DNA of 64,000 nt from Sandaracinaceae bacterium. GTDB taxonomy: Bacteria > Myxococcota_A > Polyangia > Polyangiales > Sandaracinaceae. The notes beneath the pieces are model-generated. The model saw only the letters and a list, made by a program, of their open reading frames with translations, did not search any database and was not told where the DNA came from. The stretch is from contig JAHBWG010000001.1 of NCBI GenBank assembly GCA_019637095.1, positions 62,001-126,000 on the forward strand, in the 5' to 3' direction. The translations under genes were made by a program, and so were the position numbers. Each line of letters begins with the position of its first letter. Position 1 is the first letter of the stretch. Below, in pieces: positions 23,731 to 31,398 of the stretch.

Positions 23731-24480
23731 CTACGTCATCACGAGGCCGCCGTCGACGTCGACGCAGCGCGCGTTGAAGTAGTCGCACTCGATGACGAAG
23801 CGGACCGCCTGCCAGATGTCCTCGGGCAGCCCGATGCGCCCGACCGGGATCGCGGCGACGAGCGCGTCGCGCGCCTTCTGGTGCATCCCCTGCGTCATCG
23901 GCGTCTCGATCATCCCCGGCGCGACCGCGCCGACGCGGATGCCGTAGCGCGACAGCTCGCGCGCCCAGCTCACCGTGTTCGCCGCGAGCGCGGCCTTGGC
24001 CGCGACGTAGGCGGTCTGCCCGCGGTTGCCGTGCCGGCTCACGCTCGAGATGTTCACGATCACGCCCGGCCGCGCCTCGGCCTCGATCATCGCCGCCGCG
24101 ACCTCGCGGACCATGAGCGTGGCGCCGCGCTGGTTCACCGCGGTCACCGCGTCGAGGTGCTCGGAGGGGAAGCGCACCACGCGGCCCGTCTCCCGATCCT
24201 GCTTCACGAGCAGCCCGTCGCGGATGATGCCTGCGTTGTTGATCAGCGTGTTGAGACCGCCCATCGCGCCCATCGCCCAGCCGACGAAGTCGGCCACGCT
24301 CGCCTCGTCCGCCACGTCGAGCCGCCGGGTCAGGACGCCCTCGGGCAGCTTCGCGAGGCCGGCCTCGTCGACGTCGCCCGCGGCCACGATCGCGCCGGCC
24401 TCGTGGAGCCGGGTCGCGAAGTGCGCGCCCATCCCGTTGGCCGCGCCGGTCACGATCACCTTCGAGTCACCGAGCTGCAT
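23731..24480 (-). CDS. phaB: Acetoacetyl-CoA reductase-type SDR
   Basis: 249 residues, a classical short-chain dehydrogenase: cofactor loop TGAANGMG (11-18), NNAG, catalytic Ser in NISSVSRHG and YVAAK, and C-terminal VDGGLVM. The setting between phaC and phaR points to reduction of acetoacetyl-CoA to (R)-3-hydroxybutyryl-CoA, the PHB monomer; a FabG-like 3-oxoacyl reductase is the alternative. Its start overlaps the end of phaC by 14 bases, so it is probably translationally coupled. Confidence 0.85.
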   Translation of the reverse strand: MQLGDSKVIVTGAANGMGAHFATRLHEAGAIVAAGDVDEAGLAKLPEGVLTRRLDVADEASVADFVGWAMGAMGGLNTLINNAGIIRDGLLVKQDRETGRVVRFPSEHLDAVTAVNQRGATLMVREVAAAMIEAEARPGVIVNISSVSRHGNRGQTAYVAAKAALAANTVSWARELSRYGIRVGAVAPGMIETPMTQGMHQKARDALVAAIPVGRIGLPEDIWQAVRFVIECDYFNARCVDVDGGLVMT

Positions 24481-25486
24481 CGTTCACTTCACTCCTCGCA
24501 TGCTCGTGGATCCACGAGACGATCTTCGGGTAGAGGGCCTTCGGGGCGCGGCTGCCGACGACGGCGCCGACGTGGCCGCCGGGGACCTCGAGCACGTCCG
24601 CGCGCTCGGAGCCGACGAGCGCGTTGAGCGCCGTCGCCGCCTCGGGCGGGCAGATGGTGTCGCGGCTCGCGACGATGGTGAGGACCGGACAACGAACGTT
24701 GCGGAGGTCCACCGCGCGGCCGCGCACGCGGAGCTCGCCCTTGGCGAGCCGGTTCTTCTGGTAGAGCTCTTCGATGTACGTGACGTAGCACGCCCCGGGG
24801 AAGGGGATGTTGTCGCCCGCCCACGCCTCGAGCGCATCGAACGCGGCGCGGAACTCGGGGTCGAGCCCGCGGTCCGCGAGCGCGACCCACTTCGACAGCT
24901 GCCCGGTCGGGCCGAGCGCCACGAAGCCGGACTGCATCATCTCCGCGGGGAGGTTCCCGGCCGAGGTCATCGCGCGCGGATCGAAGTGGTCTTCGTCGAC
25001 GAGCGCGCGCAGGAGGCCGCCCTGTTCGAAGTCGATCGGGCCGGCGAGGTTGATCAGCGCGGCGAGCTCGTCGGGGTGCAAGGCGGCGTACACGCTCGAG
25101 AGCGTCGCGCCCATGCAGTAGCCCAGCACGACGACGCGCTCCGCGCCCGTCTCGCGCTTCACCCGGCGCACCATGCGGGCGAGCCGCTCGACGGCGTCGT
25201 CCCACGTGCGGTAGCGGTCCTCGTCCTCGGGGACGCCCCAGTCGAGGAGCCAGGTGTCGTGCCCGCCCTCGACGAGCGCCGCGGCGAGGCTCACGCCCTC
25301 GCGCAGGTCCATCACGTACCAGCGGTTGATCATCGACGGCACGCACAGGACGGGCGGGCGCCCGGGCACGGCCCCCGCCGAGCGGAACCGCAAGAGGCGC
25401 GCGGTGCCGTCGGCGAGGATCGTGTCGCGAGGCGTGGGCGCGACGCGGGCCGAGGCACCCTCGGTCGGAACGGCGCGTCCGATCAC
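24467..25486 (-). CDS. phaC: PHA synthase, class III PhaC-like
   Basis: 339 residues from a GTG two bases after the phasin stop. It is an alpha/beta-hydrolase whose nucleophile box carries Cys, LGYCMGATL (C124), with Asp in ASRDTICPP (D276) and His in PGGHVGAVV (H305). These spacings match the class III synthase of Allochromatium (C149, D302, H331) with an N-terminus about 25 residues shorter. It polymerises hydroxyacyl-CoA to polyester on granules. Class III enzymes need PhaE; the adjacent 102-residue phasin-like protein or the PhaE-like protein at 33822 could fill that role. Confidence 0.9.
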   Translation of the reverse strand: MIGRAVPTEGASARVAPTPRDTILADGTARLLRFRSAGAVPGRPPVLCVPSMINRWYVMDLREGVSLAAALVEGGHDTWLLDWGVPEDEDRYRTWDDAVERLARMVRRVKRETGAERVVVLGYCMGATLSSVYAALHPDELAALINLAGPIDFEQGGLLRALVDEDHFDPRAMTSAGNLPAEMMQSGFVALGPTGQLSKWVALADRGLDPEFRAAFDALEAWAGDNIPFPGACYVTYIEELYQKNRLAKGELRVRGRAVDLRNVRCPVLTIVASRDTICPPEAATALNALVGSERADVLEVPGGHVGAVVGSRAPKALYPKIVSWIHEHARSEVNDAAR

Positions 25487-25488
25487 GC

Positions 25489-25797
25489 TCAGCCCTCCGC
25501 CTTGGGCTGCATCGCGCTCATGCTCTTCTTCGCGACCTCGACGCCGAGCTCGCGCCACTGCGTCGAGAGCTGCGCCTGGTAGTCGACGCTGCTCTTGACG
25601 AGGCGGGTGACGTCGTCGATCGCGCGCATCGTGCGGGTGTGGCGCTCCTCGTCGAGCTTGGCGAGCTCGGAGACGAGCTGCTCGAAGCGCTCGGCCTGCG
25701 CCTCCATCATCGCGCGCCACGCGTCGGCGCCGGGGACGGCGGGGAAGAGGTTGGCGGGGCTCTCGTGCTGCGCCTGCGAAGTCTTGCGGGTGGCCAT
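25489..25797 (-). CDS. Phasin-like granule protein
   Basis: 102 residues, all helical, with the phasin-type stretch ARMMEAQAERFEQLV-like heptads (visible as WRAMMEAQAERFEQLVSEL) and a C-terminal STQWRELGVEVAKKS. First gene of the PHA operon, with GGAG seven bases before the ATG. Phasins coat PHA granules and are the classic target of PhaR; a sigma-70-type promoter with an adjoining PhaR-type palindrome lies upstream. It may alternatively serve as a short PhaE-type activator of the neighbouring synthase. Confidence 0.75.
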   Translation of the reverse strand: MATRKTSQAQHESPANLFPAVPGADAWRAMMEAQAERFEQLVSELAKLDEERHTRTMRAIDDVTRLVKSSVDYQAQLSTQWRELGVEVAKKSMSAMQPKAEG

Positions 25798-25853
25798 GGG
25801 ACTCTCCTTCGGATCGGGTTGTCGTGGACGGCGCTGTGCCGTCGATGGCCGCG

Positions 25854-25882
25854 AAGCTAAGCGCCCGCCCCCGCCCGGTCAA
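25854..25882 (-). promoter_or_regulatory. Sigma-70-type promoter of the phasin-PHA operon
   Basis: On the minus strand: TTGACC at 25882-25877, exactly 17 bases, then TAGCTT at 25859-25854. The -35 box is strong and the -10 box weak. The palindrome at 25889-25908 is six bases upstream of the -35. Confidence 0.5.
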
Positions 25883-25888
25883 GGACAG

Positions 25889-25908
25889 AATGCTGCGTCC
25901 GCAGCATT
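25889..25908. promoter_or_regulatory. PhaR-type operator, perfect palindrome
   Basis: AATGCTGC, four bases, GCAGCATT: a perfect inverted repeat whose core CTGC-N4-GCAG matches the TGC-rich sequence described for PhaR of Paracoccus (cited from memory). It lies next to the -35 box of the phasin promoter. Confidence 0.6.
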
Positions 25909-25966
25909 CGCGCACCATTTCCCTCGAATCTCAGGCCTTCTTGGCCATAGACGGTGTCGCGCGATG

Positions 25967-25977
25967 CTGCTTCGCAA
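25967..25977. promoter_or_regulatory. Second PhaR-type site
   Basis: CTGC, TTC, GCAA: same pattern as the perfect site with a 3-base spacer and one base off symmetry. It lies in the divergent region between the phasin gene and the gene at 26043, so it could act on either. Confidence 0.4.
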
Positions 25978-26042
25978 CACGCCGGCGCCCGCGTGGGCGT
26001 ACGACGGAGCCACCCGCGACCGCCCGCGGTACCCTGCCCCTC

Positions 26043-26624
26043 ATGACCTCCGACGCGGAGCGCGCGCTGATCGAGATCGATCGCCTCGGCATCCTCTTGT
26101 TGCAGGATCCCCGGTTGCCGAGCCTCGCCGCGCTGGTCGCCGGCGAAACGGTGAAGGGCTCGTGGTGGGGGCACCCTGCCGGGAACCGGATCTTCGACGC
26201 CGCGGGCGCGCTCGACGCGCACGCCGACGTGTGCACGTTCAAGCTCGTCGAGGGCAAGGTGTGCTTCGTCCACCGCCGGCTCTGGCCCGCGCTGGTGGCG
26301 ATCGGGAGCGCGCGCGAGGGCTGGCAGCTCGAGGAGCTCGACGCGGACGCGCGCGCGCTGCTCGAACGCGTCGAGCGCGAGAGCGTCGTGCGCGCGAGCG
26401 GCAAGGCCGCGAAGGCGCTCGAGACACGCCTCCTCGCCGCGAGCGCGCAGGTGCACACGGCGAGCGGCAAGCACGCGACCGAGCTCTCGAGTTGGGCACG
26501 CTTCGCCCAGGATCGGGCGACTGGGACGACGCCGCCGCTCGCCGAGGCCAAGCGTCAGGTCGAGCGGGCTGCCGCCGGCTTGGCCACCGGAAGCGGCGCG
26601 CGCGCGCGCCTGCCCTGGCGGTGA
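26043..26624 (+). CDS. Conserved hypothetical protein (SWWGHP motif)
   Basis: ATG at 26043; 193 residues, soluble. The conserved core is IEIDRLGILLLQDPRLPSL, KGSWWGHPAGNRIFDA and FKLVEGKVCFVHRRLWPALV, which I recognise as a recurring family of unknown function in Proteobacteria and Actinobacteria. The C-terminal half is helical and Ala/Lys-rich. Its frame runs open further upstream, but that region lies in the regulatory gap. It is divergent from the PHA operon and separated from the downstream operon by a 323-base regulatory region. Confidence 0.7.
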   Translation: MTSDAERALIEIDRLGILLLQDPRLPSLAALVAGETVKGSWWGHPAGNRIFDAAGALDAHADVCTFKLVEGKVCFVHRRLWPALVAIGSAREGWQLEELDADARALLERVERESVVRASGKAAKALETRLLAASAQVHTASGKHATELSSWARFAQDRATGTTPPLAEAKRQVERAAAGLATGSGARARLPWR

Positions 26625-26814
26625 CGTCGCAAGCGCTCGTCATGCCCGGACCGAACGAATCGTCGGCGCGGAGCCGGCGATCATGCCGGAGCCGAGCGCG
26701 AGCGCCGAGGCCCGCATCGCGGTGAGCATCGCGAGCCGCGGCCTCGCGACCCGGATCGCGACGGGCGGGCGCGGACGTCCTCTCGCGTCGGGAGGCGACG
26801 GCGTCGCGCTTATA

Positions 26815-26825
26815 TTGCAACGCAA
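26815..26825. promoter_or_regulatory. PhaR-type palindrome upstream of the nine-gene operon
   Basis: TTGC, AAC, GCAA: perfect half-site symmetry with a 3-base spacer, in a locally AT-rich patch (TATATTGCAACG) that stands out against the GC-rich background. It lies within the 323-base gene-free stretch 26625-26947. Confidence 0.45.
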
Positions 26826-26890
26826 CAGGCCGAGAACCCCTCTATTCGGCAGCATTTCGGCGAACTTTCCCTCCGATCCCCCCGTCTATG

Positions 26891-26901
26891 CTGCTTTGCA
26901 C
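26891..26901. promoter_or_regulatory. PhaR-type site next to the nine-gene operon promoter
   Basis: CTGC, TTT, GCAC, preceded by TATG. It lies ten bases upstream of a -35 box, much as the perfect palindrome does at the phasin promoter. The flank CACCATTTCC occurs after both this site and the phasin-side palindrome (25912-25921), a shared context that argues against chance. Confidence 0.5.
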
Positions 26902-26910
26902 CATTTCCGC

Positions 26911-26939
26911 TTGACGCCACCTCGGCGCGGGCGTATTCA
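26911..26939 (+). promoter_or_regulatory. Sigma-70-type promoter of the nine-gene operon
   Basis: TTGACG, 17 bases, TATTCA. The -10 end is only eight bases from the ATG at 26948 and no Shine-Dalgarno sequence is visible between, so the first gene may be read from a leaderless transcript. Confidence 0.45.
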
Positions 26940-26947
26940 AACGCTCG

Positions 26948-27859
26948 ATGGGGCGCACGGGAACGCTGATGTTGCTGGGCAGCATGCTCGCTGCGTGCAC
27001 GCCGGGCCCCATCGTCGGCCGTTGCACCGTCGGCGCGGACTGCGCCTCCGGCGTCTGCCTCGGGGACGGCACGTGTGCACCGCAGCAGGAGGCCGACGGC
27101 GGCGCGCCGAGCCCCGACGCGTTCGTGCCGCCCGGGACGGACGCGGGCCGCCCGGACGCGGGCCCGCCCGCGCACTGCGTCCCGAACGAGGACGGCGTCG
27201 TCTCGCGCGCCGAGGCGCCGTTCGGCCCGGGCCTCGCCGCGCGCTACGTCGTGACGGGCGGCGTGCCGGTCGACACGGCGGGCGCGGGCGGCCGCTGGGA
27301 CTACGGCGGCGCGCTCCCGGGCGATCACCCCTTCGACGTGCGCACCGAGGCGCCGGACGGACGCTGGTTCGCCGACCGCTTCCCCGGCGCCGATTACGTC
27401 GCGCCGCTCGCGGAGGATCGCGATCTGCTCGGCGTGTTCCGCGTCACCAACGCGTCGCTCGAGCTGCTCGGCGTCGTCTCGCCGCTCGAGGGCGTCGGCC
27501 GCACGGAGCTCCGCTTCGAGCCCGCCGTGCGCATGCTGAGCTTCCCCCTCGCGCGCGGCGATCGCTGGACGACCGAGACGCGCGTGACCGGCCTCGCCTC
27601 GGGCCTCGCGGCGAACTTCACCGAGACCTACGAGGTCGAGGTCGACGCGCGCGGTGACGTCGTCACGCCCTACGCCCCCTTCGACGCGCTGCGCGTGCGC
27701 GTCACCCTCACGCGGACGGTCGGCTTCACGCGGACCGTCACGCGCCAGTTCCTCTTCGTGGCCGAGTGCTTCGGCACCGTCGCCACGGTGGTCTCCGAAG
27801 AGAACGAGACCGAGATCGAGTTCCGCCGCGCCGCCGAGATCCGTCGGCTCGGCTTCTGA
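26948..27859 (+). CDS. Operon lipoprotein paralog 1
   Basis: 303 residues with a lipoprotein signal ending in GSMLAAC, a CTVGADCASGVCLGDGTC cysteine knot and an Asp/Pro/Gly spacer. The ~210-residue domain after CVPNEDG is shared with the genes at 29429 and 32972: WDYGG near the start, FPGADY, LLGVVS, then RTEL, FPLARGDRW, EVEVDARG, and a C-terminal CFGTVATV followed by AEIRRL. It probably sits on the outer membrane and binds a ligand. No named family is recognised. First gene of the proposed PhaR-controlled operon. Confidence 0.75.
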   Translation: MGRTGTLMLLGSMLAACTPGPIVGRCTVGADCASGVCLGDGTCAPQQEADGGAPSPDAFVPPGTDAGRPDAGPPAHCVPNEDGVVSRAEAPFGPGLAARYVVTGGVPVDTAGAGGRWDYGGALPGDHPFDVRTEAPDGRWFADRFPGADYVAPLAEDRDLLGVFRVTNASLELLGVVSPLEGVGRTELRFEPAVRMLSFPLARGDRWTTETRVTGLASGLAANFTETYEVEVDARGDVVTPYAPFDALRVRVTLTRTVGFTRTVTRQFLFVAECFGTVATVVSEENETEIEFRRAAEIRRLGF

Positions 27860-27912
27860 GCCCTTCTAGTTCGAGCCCCACGACCCCCGACGAACCGAGA
27901 GAGGTGCGAGCC

Positions 27913-29409
27913 ATGGATCGCGACCTGACGGCCTGGTGCGCCTTCGGCGCCTACGTAGTCTTGACCACCGCGCTCGCGCTGCGCGGCATGAAGAAGACCA
28001 AGGACTTCAGCGGCTTCGCCCTCGGCAACGGGGACCTCGGCCCGCTCGTGGTCGGGATCACGCTCGCCGCCTCGATCGCGTCGACGGCGACGTTCGTGAT
28101 CAACCCCGGCTTCGTCTACACGCACGGCGTCTCGGCGCTCTTGCACCTCGGGCTCGCCGCGAGCCTCGGCGTGATCGTCGCGCTCGTCGTGTTCTCCAAG
28201 GGCTTCCGGCGGCTCGGCAAGGAGCACGCCGCGTTGACGCTCCCGCACTGGATCGGCGCGCGCTTCGGCCACTCGGGGATGCGCACGTACTTCGCGCTCC
28301 TGAACCTCGTGCTCGCCGTCTCGTTCGTCGTGCTGATCGTGAAGGGCTCGGCGCTCGTGATGCAGCACACGCTCGGCCTCGGATACGTGACGAGCGTGCT
28401 CGTGATCGTCGCGTTCGTGTTCGGCTACATCTTGCTCGGCGGCACGTACGCGCACGTCTACACCAACGCGTTCCAGGGCGCGCTGATGGTGCTCGTCGCG
28501 ATCGCGATCTTCGGCTCGGGCCTCTACCTCTTCGCGGACGGCCTCGGGCCCTTCCTCGATCGACTCGCGGCGCAGGACGCGAACCTCGTCGCGCCGGTGA
28601 ACGCGGCGAGCCCGCTCTTCGGCTCGTGGTGGGACGTCGTCCTGTGCGGCTTCGTCGTCGGCGCGGGGCTCACCTGCCAGCCGCACATCCTGACCAAGAG
28701 CCTCTACCTGAAGAGCGATCGCGACCTGAACCGCTTCCTCGTGGTCAGCGCGGTGATCGGCGTCGTGTTCGCGCTCGTGCTCGTCGCGGGGCTCTACGCG
28801 CGCATCCGCATGCCGGGCATCGAGAGCCAGGACGCGGTGATGCCGCTCTACCTCACGCAGGCGTTCGGGCCGATCGCCGGTGTGCTGATCAGCGTCGCAC
28901 TCCTCGCGGCCGGCATGAGCACGCTCGACGGGCTCCTCGTCGGCGCCTCGACGATCGCCGCGAACGACCTCGTGCTCGGCGACCTCGGCGACCGCGTGCT
29001 CGGGGCGCGCGCGCCCGAGGATCGGCAGCGCATCGCGCTGTCGGCGAGCCGCTGGATCCTCGTGCTGATGGGCGTGCTCTCGGCGGGGCTCGCGCTCGAC
29101 CCGCCGGAGCTCGTCGGGATCTTCGCGCAGGTCGGCGTCTACGGCTTGGTCGCGGCGAGCCTCGCGCCCGTCGCGCTCGGCGTCCTGGTGAAGGACCTCG
29201 ACCCCCGCTTCGTGTTCGCCGCGGCGCTCGCGGGCCCGCTCGTCCACTTCACGCACTACCTCGTGTCGGTCTACGGTCTGGGGGTGTTCGTGAACCCCGC
29301 GTCCACCGCGACGGAGGGCGTGCTCGCGTCGTTCGCCGTGCTCGGCGCGCTCGAGGCGTGGCGGCGCGCGCGCCGGCCGAGCGCGCCGATGCTCGGGGTC
29401 ACGCGCTGA
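27913..29409 (+). CDS. Sodium:solute symporter (SSS family)
   Basis: 498 residues from an ATG with a GAGAGG ribosome site; about 13 membrane spans. SSS signatures are the N-terminal KKTKDFSGFALGNGDLGPLV, GITLAASIASTATFV, the WIGARFG loop, and GMSTLDGLLVGASTIAANDL near residue 340. The family couples Na+ entry to uptake of carboxylates, amino acids or sugars; the Ser/Thr sites for Na+ look present. In this operon a short hydroxy-acid or fatty acid is a reasonable but unproven substrate. A longer upstream frame overlaps the previous lipoprotein and lacks membrane character. Confidence 0.9.
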   Translation: MDRDLTAWCAFGAYVVLTTALALRGMKKTKDFSGFALGNGDLGPLVVGITLAASIASTATFVINPGFVYTHGVSALLHLGLAASLGVIVALVVFSKGFRRLGKEHAALTLPHWIGARFGHSGMRTYFALLNLVLAVSFVVLIVKGSALVMQHTLGLGYVTSVLVIVAFVFGYILLGGTYAHVYTNAFQGALMVLVAIAIFGSGLYLFADGLGPFLDRLAAQDANLVAPVNAASPLFGSWWDVVLCGFVVGAGLTCQPHILTKSLYLKSDRDLNRFLVVSAVIGVVFALVLVAGLYARIRMPGIESQDAVMPLYLTQAFGPIAGVLISVALLAAGMSTLDGLLVGASTIAANDLVLGDLGDRVLGARAPEDRQRIALSASRWILVLMGVLSAGLALDPPELVGIFAQVGVYGLVAASLAPVALGVLVKDLDPRFVFAAALAGPLVHFTHYLVSVYGLGVFVNPASTATEGVLASFAVLGALEAWRRARRPSAPMLGVTR

Positions 29410-29428
29410 GCGACACGGGAGCCGCGCC

Positions 29429-30415
29429 ATGACGACCGCACGCACGCACGACGCTCGACGCTCGACGACGCTCGGCGCGCTCTTCGCCCTCGCGCTCTTC
29501 GGCTGCGCGGCGGGCGACGAGTGCCGCTTCGGGGCGGAGTGTCCGTCGGGCGTGTGCCTGCCCGAGGGGCGCTGCGTCGCGCCGGGCGAGGACGCGGGCG
29601 CGCCGCCCGAGGACGCGGCGACGCCGCTCCTCGACGCCGCGGCGCTCGACGCGAGCGCGGACGACGCGGCCACCCCCGACGCCAGCCTGGACGACGCCGC
29701 CGCGCCCGACGCGGGGCCGCCCGCCTGCCACGACGGCGACGCGCGCCTCACGGCCGACGAGCTGCCGCTGCCGCTCGGCGTACCGCAGCGCCAGCGCGTC
29801 GCCGCGGACGTCGCGCTCGACACGCGCGGGACCGAGCGCGCGGACGGAACGCGCCTCTGGGACTTCGAGGGCCCGTACGCGGGCGACACCGACCGCGTGG
29901 TGATGCGCACATCGACGAGCGGCGCCTGGTACGCGGGGAGCTTCCCCGACGCGACCTACGCGCTCCCGCTCGGCGCGGGCGACGACCTCATCGGCGTCTT
30001 CCGCGCCGACCGTGACGCGCTCGTCTTGCTCGGCGTCGTCTCGCCCGAGGGCGGGCTCGCGCGCACCGAGCTCACCTACGCGCCGCCCGCGCCCGTCTGG
30101 CGCTTCCCCCTCGAGGTCGGCGCGAGCTGGGACGTGACCTCCACGGTGAGCGGCGTGACCTCCGGCGTCGCGAGCGTCTACACCGAGCGCTGGCGCGTCG
30201 CGGCCGACGCGCGCGGGCAGCTCGCGACCCCCGCGGGCGTGCGCGACGTGTGGCGCGTCGACACGCGCATCACCCGCACCGTCGGCGCGCTCGTCACCGA
30301 GCTGCGCCGCCACTCCTACGTCGAGCCGTGCGCGGGCACCGTCGCGCAGGTCTTCGCGACCGGCGTCGCGAGCGAGCCCACGCGCGTCGACGAGCTCTGG
30401 CGGATCGCGCCATGA
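29429..30415 (+). CDS. Operon lipoprotein paralog 2
   Basis: 328 residues; lipoprotein signal ending in ALALFGC, then CRFGAECPSGVCLPEGRC and a long Ala/Asp spacer. The C-terminal domain matches paralogs 1 and 3: LWDFEGPYAGD, FPDATYALPLG, LLGVVSPEGG then RTELTY, FPLEVGASWDV, RITRTVGALV, and CAGTVAQV. The expected CFGTVA is CAGTVA here. ATGA overlap with the hydrolase gene. Ligand unknown. Confidence 0.75.
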   Translation: MTTARTHDARRSTTLGALFALALFGCAAGDECRFGAECPSGVCLPEGRCVAPGEDAGAPPEDAATPLLDAAALDASADDAATPDASLDDAAAPDAGPPACHDGDARLTADELPLPLGVPQRQRVAADVALDTRGTERADGTRLWDFEGPYAGDTDRVVMRTSTSGAWYAGSFPDATYALPLGAGDDLIGVFRADRDALVLLGVVSPEGGLARTELTYAPPAPVWRFPLEVGASWDVTSTVSGVTSGVASVYTERWRVAADARGQLATPAGVRDVWRVDTRITRTVGALVTELRRHSYVEPCAGTVAQVFATGVASEPTRVDELWRIAP

Positions 30416-31398
30416 CGCGCCTGTCCACGTCGTTTGCGATGCTCCTCGCGAGCGGGTGTCTGTCGTTCCACGCCGGGCCGATGGACGGCGAGCCGGCGGA
30501 CGCGACCTACGCGTCCGTCGAGGGCGCGCGCGTGCGCTTCGTCGACGAGGGCGAGGGCCCCGCCGTCGTTCTGATCCACGGCTTCGCCAGCTCGCTCGAG
30601 ACGTGGGAGGGCGTGCGCCCGGCGCTGCGCGAGCGCCACCGCGTGGTCGCGCTCGACCTCAAGGGGTTCGGCTGGACCGACCGGCCGCGCGGCGACTACT
30701 CGCCCGCCGCGCAGGCGCGCCTCGTGCTCGCGCTGATGGACGCGCGGGGCATCGAGCGCGCGGCGCTCGTCGCGCACTCGTGGGGGAGCTCCGTGGCGCT
30801 CCAGCTCGCGCTCGAGGCGCCCGAGCGCGTCACCCGCCTCGCGCTCTACGACGCGTACGTCTACCCCGAGCAGCGCAACACGTTCTTCCAGTGGGCCGAC
30901 GCCGACGGGATGGGGGAGATCCTCTTCGGCCTCTTCTACGACCAGCGCCCCGAGGAGCGCATCGCGCTCGCGTTCTTCGACCCCGACTCGATCCCGCAGG
31001 CGCTGATCGACGCGATCGAGCGCGCCGCCGCGCGACCGGGCACCGGCGCCGCCGCGCTCGCCGCCGCGCGCGGCATGCAGGCGTTCGAGTCGAGCCGCTA
31101 CGGCGACGTCCGCGCGCCGATCCTGCTCCTCTGGGGCCGCGAGGACCGCGTCACGCCGCTGTCGTACGGCGAGCGCCTCCAGAACGAGCTCGCCGACGCG
31201 CGCCTGCGCGTCTACCCGCGCTGCGGCCACTTCCCGATGATCGAGGCGGCGCGCCCGAGCTTGCGCGACCTCTCGGAGTTCCTCGCGGCCGAGGTCGAGC
31301 AAGACACCTCGCCGACGCTGCGCGCCGCCGAGCCGCCCCGCACGCTCGAGCCGGCGCCGGCCCAGGACGGCGCGCCCGACGAGGAGGCGCTCCCGTGA
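30412..31398 (+). CDS. Lipoprotein alpha/beta-hydrolase
   Basis: 328 residues. The lipobox LLASGC anchors a complete alpha/beta-hydrolase: oxyanion loop LIHGFASSLETW, nucleophile Ser in LVAHSWGSSVAL, Asp in WGREDRVTP and His in YPRCGHFPMIEA. The lid region between contains FFQWADADGMGEIL. An acidic Pro-rich tail extends past the fold. This family includes esterases and haloalkane- or epoxide-type hydrolases; Ser as nucleophile favours an esterase. Being exported and lipid-anchored, it could release acids that the symporter takes in. Overlaps both neighbours by four bases. Confidence 0.85.
   Translation: MTRLSTSFAMLLASGCLSFHAGPMDGEPADATYASVEGARVRFVDEGEGPAVVLIHGFASSLETWEGVRPALRERHRVVALDLKGFGWTDRPRGDYSPAAQARLVLALMDARGIERAALVAHSWGSSVALQLALEAPERVTRLALYDAYVYPEQRNTFFQWADADGMGEILFGLFYDQRPEERIALAFFDPDSIPQALIDAIERAAARPGTGAAALAAARGMQAFESSRYGDVRAPILLLWGREDRVTPLSYGERLQNELADARLRVYPRCGHFPMIEAARPSLRDLSEFLAAEVEQDTSPTLRAAEPPRTLEPAPAQDGAPDEEALP

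Noticed and set aside
27766-27912. Upstream extension of the sodium:solute symporter
   Set aside because: It overlaps the lipoprotein gene and adds basic, non-membrane residues. The ATG at 27913 has a ribosome site and the proper N-terminal span.
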